Source: Bacteroidales bacterium | Lineage (GTDB): Bacteria; Bacteroidota; Bacteroidia; Bacteroidales; Bacteroidaceae | Length of the DNA: 42,321 nt | Assembly: GCA_029218405.1 (NCBI GenBank) | Contig: JAQXRG010000053.1 | Coordinates: 1 to 42,321, forward strand | Direction: 5' to 3' | Shown here: positions 42,080 through 42,321 of the stretch, piece after piece | Layout of the letters: each line of letters begins with the position of its first letter | Numbering within the stretch: position 1 is the stretch's first letter | The notes under the pieces: model-generated | What the model was told of the DNA's origin: nothing | Seen by the model: the letters and a program-made list of their open reading frames with translations, nothing else | Databases searched by the model: none | Position numbers and translations under genes: made by a program

Positions 42080-42130
42080 AAGGGGTTCTACCGTAATTAG
42101 TGTGAGTTAACAATCTCGAATAGTTAAACC
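42080..42130 (+). repeat. 51-bp perfect direct repeat, copy 2
   Basis: Identical to 40014-40064 over all 51 bases and in the same orientation. It closes the segment that holds the orphan gene and the fragment mosaic. Confidence 0.95.
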
Positions 42131-42321
42131 ATTAACATTTGCAAGCTTCCCTAAAAGAGAAACACCTCAAAAAGCCGTACACGGCTCTTGTCAGAGAGCG
42201 AAAAAAGTTGAAAGTCGTAGGTTGAAAAAGTGAAATATTGTTTAATAATCGAGTAGGAGATCAGCCGGTCAGCCAAAGATGTACGTGACTTCATGAACAG
42301 GCAAGAGGATGCCCAGCATAA
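42131..42321. other. AT-rich flank beyond the second repeat
   Basis: No gene can be supported. A small hairpin AGCCG-TACA-CGGCT (42173-42186) is present. A frame open to the window edge reads ISRSAKDVRDFMNRQEDAQH, preceded by a stop, and could be the start or a fragment of a gene that continues outside. Confidence 0.4.

Noticed and set aside
40014-42130. The paired 51-bp repeats as the two ends of one insertion sequence
   Set aside because: Insertion sequence ends are inverted; these are direct, and no transposase is encoded between them. Related solo ends remain possible.
1-42321. CRISPR arrays, tRNA or rRNA genes
   Set aside because: No regularly spaced repeat array and no cloverleaf or rRNA-like sequence was noticed on reading; gaps are short and mostly explained by promoters and terminators.

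Overview
The window is a gene-dense, GC-rich stretch of chromosome from a Bacteroidales bacterium, most likely a GC-rich member of the Bacteroidaceae. Reasons: an lpxC-fabZ fusion, type 2 pyrF, the RprX/RprY two-component pair, a second EF-G with a degenerate GTPase centre, gldE beside mutY and ssb, and many promoters with the Bacteroidetes -7 element TAnnTTTG, several with a TTG/TTTG about 19-20 bp upstream. No species can be named from the sequence alone.

Layout. 1-2892 (+): end of purM, prfA, pyrF, then a hairpin and a G-poor polypyrimidine repeat tract. 3410-8246 (+): lipid A operon lpxD, lpxC-fabZ, lpxA, then a pRiA4b ORF-3-like protein and miaA, whose 3' end runs into the convergent next operon. 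8143-11506 (-): mtaB, a GT2 glycosyltransferase and an AI-2E/PerM family membrane protein, joined by ATGA overlaps. 11759-11968 (+): a Cys-tailed small lipoprotein. 12161-13248 (-): rpsF-rpsR-rplI. 13433-14204 (+): marR and a 58-residue membrane protein with a palindrome between them. 14293-16531 (-): rprX-rprY. 16882-19041 (-): EF-G2. 19319-20506 (+): hemW. 20615-22670 (-): DUF4827-like lipoprotein and a phosphohexomutase. 22757-27647 (-): nrnA-like DHH phosphoesterase, comEC, rpe, ansA. 27931-30396 (+): a PhoB/PhoR-like pair. 30440-34031 (-): mutY, ssb, gldE, a phosphopantetheinyl transferase. 34199-36348 (+): HU, a 29-residue bS22/mS38-like protein and RNase G. 36536-39350 (+): exported C69 and C1 peptidases. 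39531-39893 (-): a small exported Glu/Lys-rich protein.

The last 2.3 kb differs. A perfect 51-bp direct repeat (40014-40064 and 42080-42130) brackets an AT-richer segment. It holds an orphan 490-residue helical protein and a patchwork of short fragments resembling SusD, an M13 peptidase and a PD-(D/E)XK nuclease. This is the only clearly accessory part of the window and the best candidate for something undescribed.

How the genes fit together: envelope biogenesis (lipid A, glycosyl transfer, lipoproteins, exported peptidases), translation (RF1, S6/S18/L9, EF-G2, tRNA modification by MiaA and MtaB, the bS22-like protein, RNase G) and envelope or nutrient sensing by two OmpR-family two-component systems. 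Several translation genes bear on Bacteroidetes-specific translation: the S6/S18 operon, strong Shine-Dalgarno sequences at rplI and mutY, and a non-canonical EF-G. No tRNA, rRNA or CRISPR array was seen.
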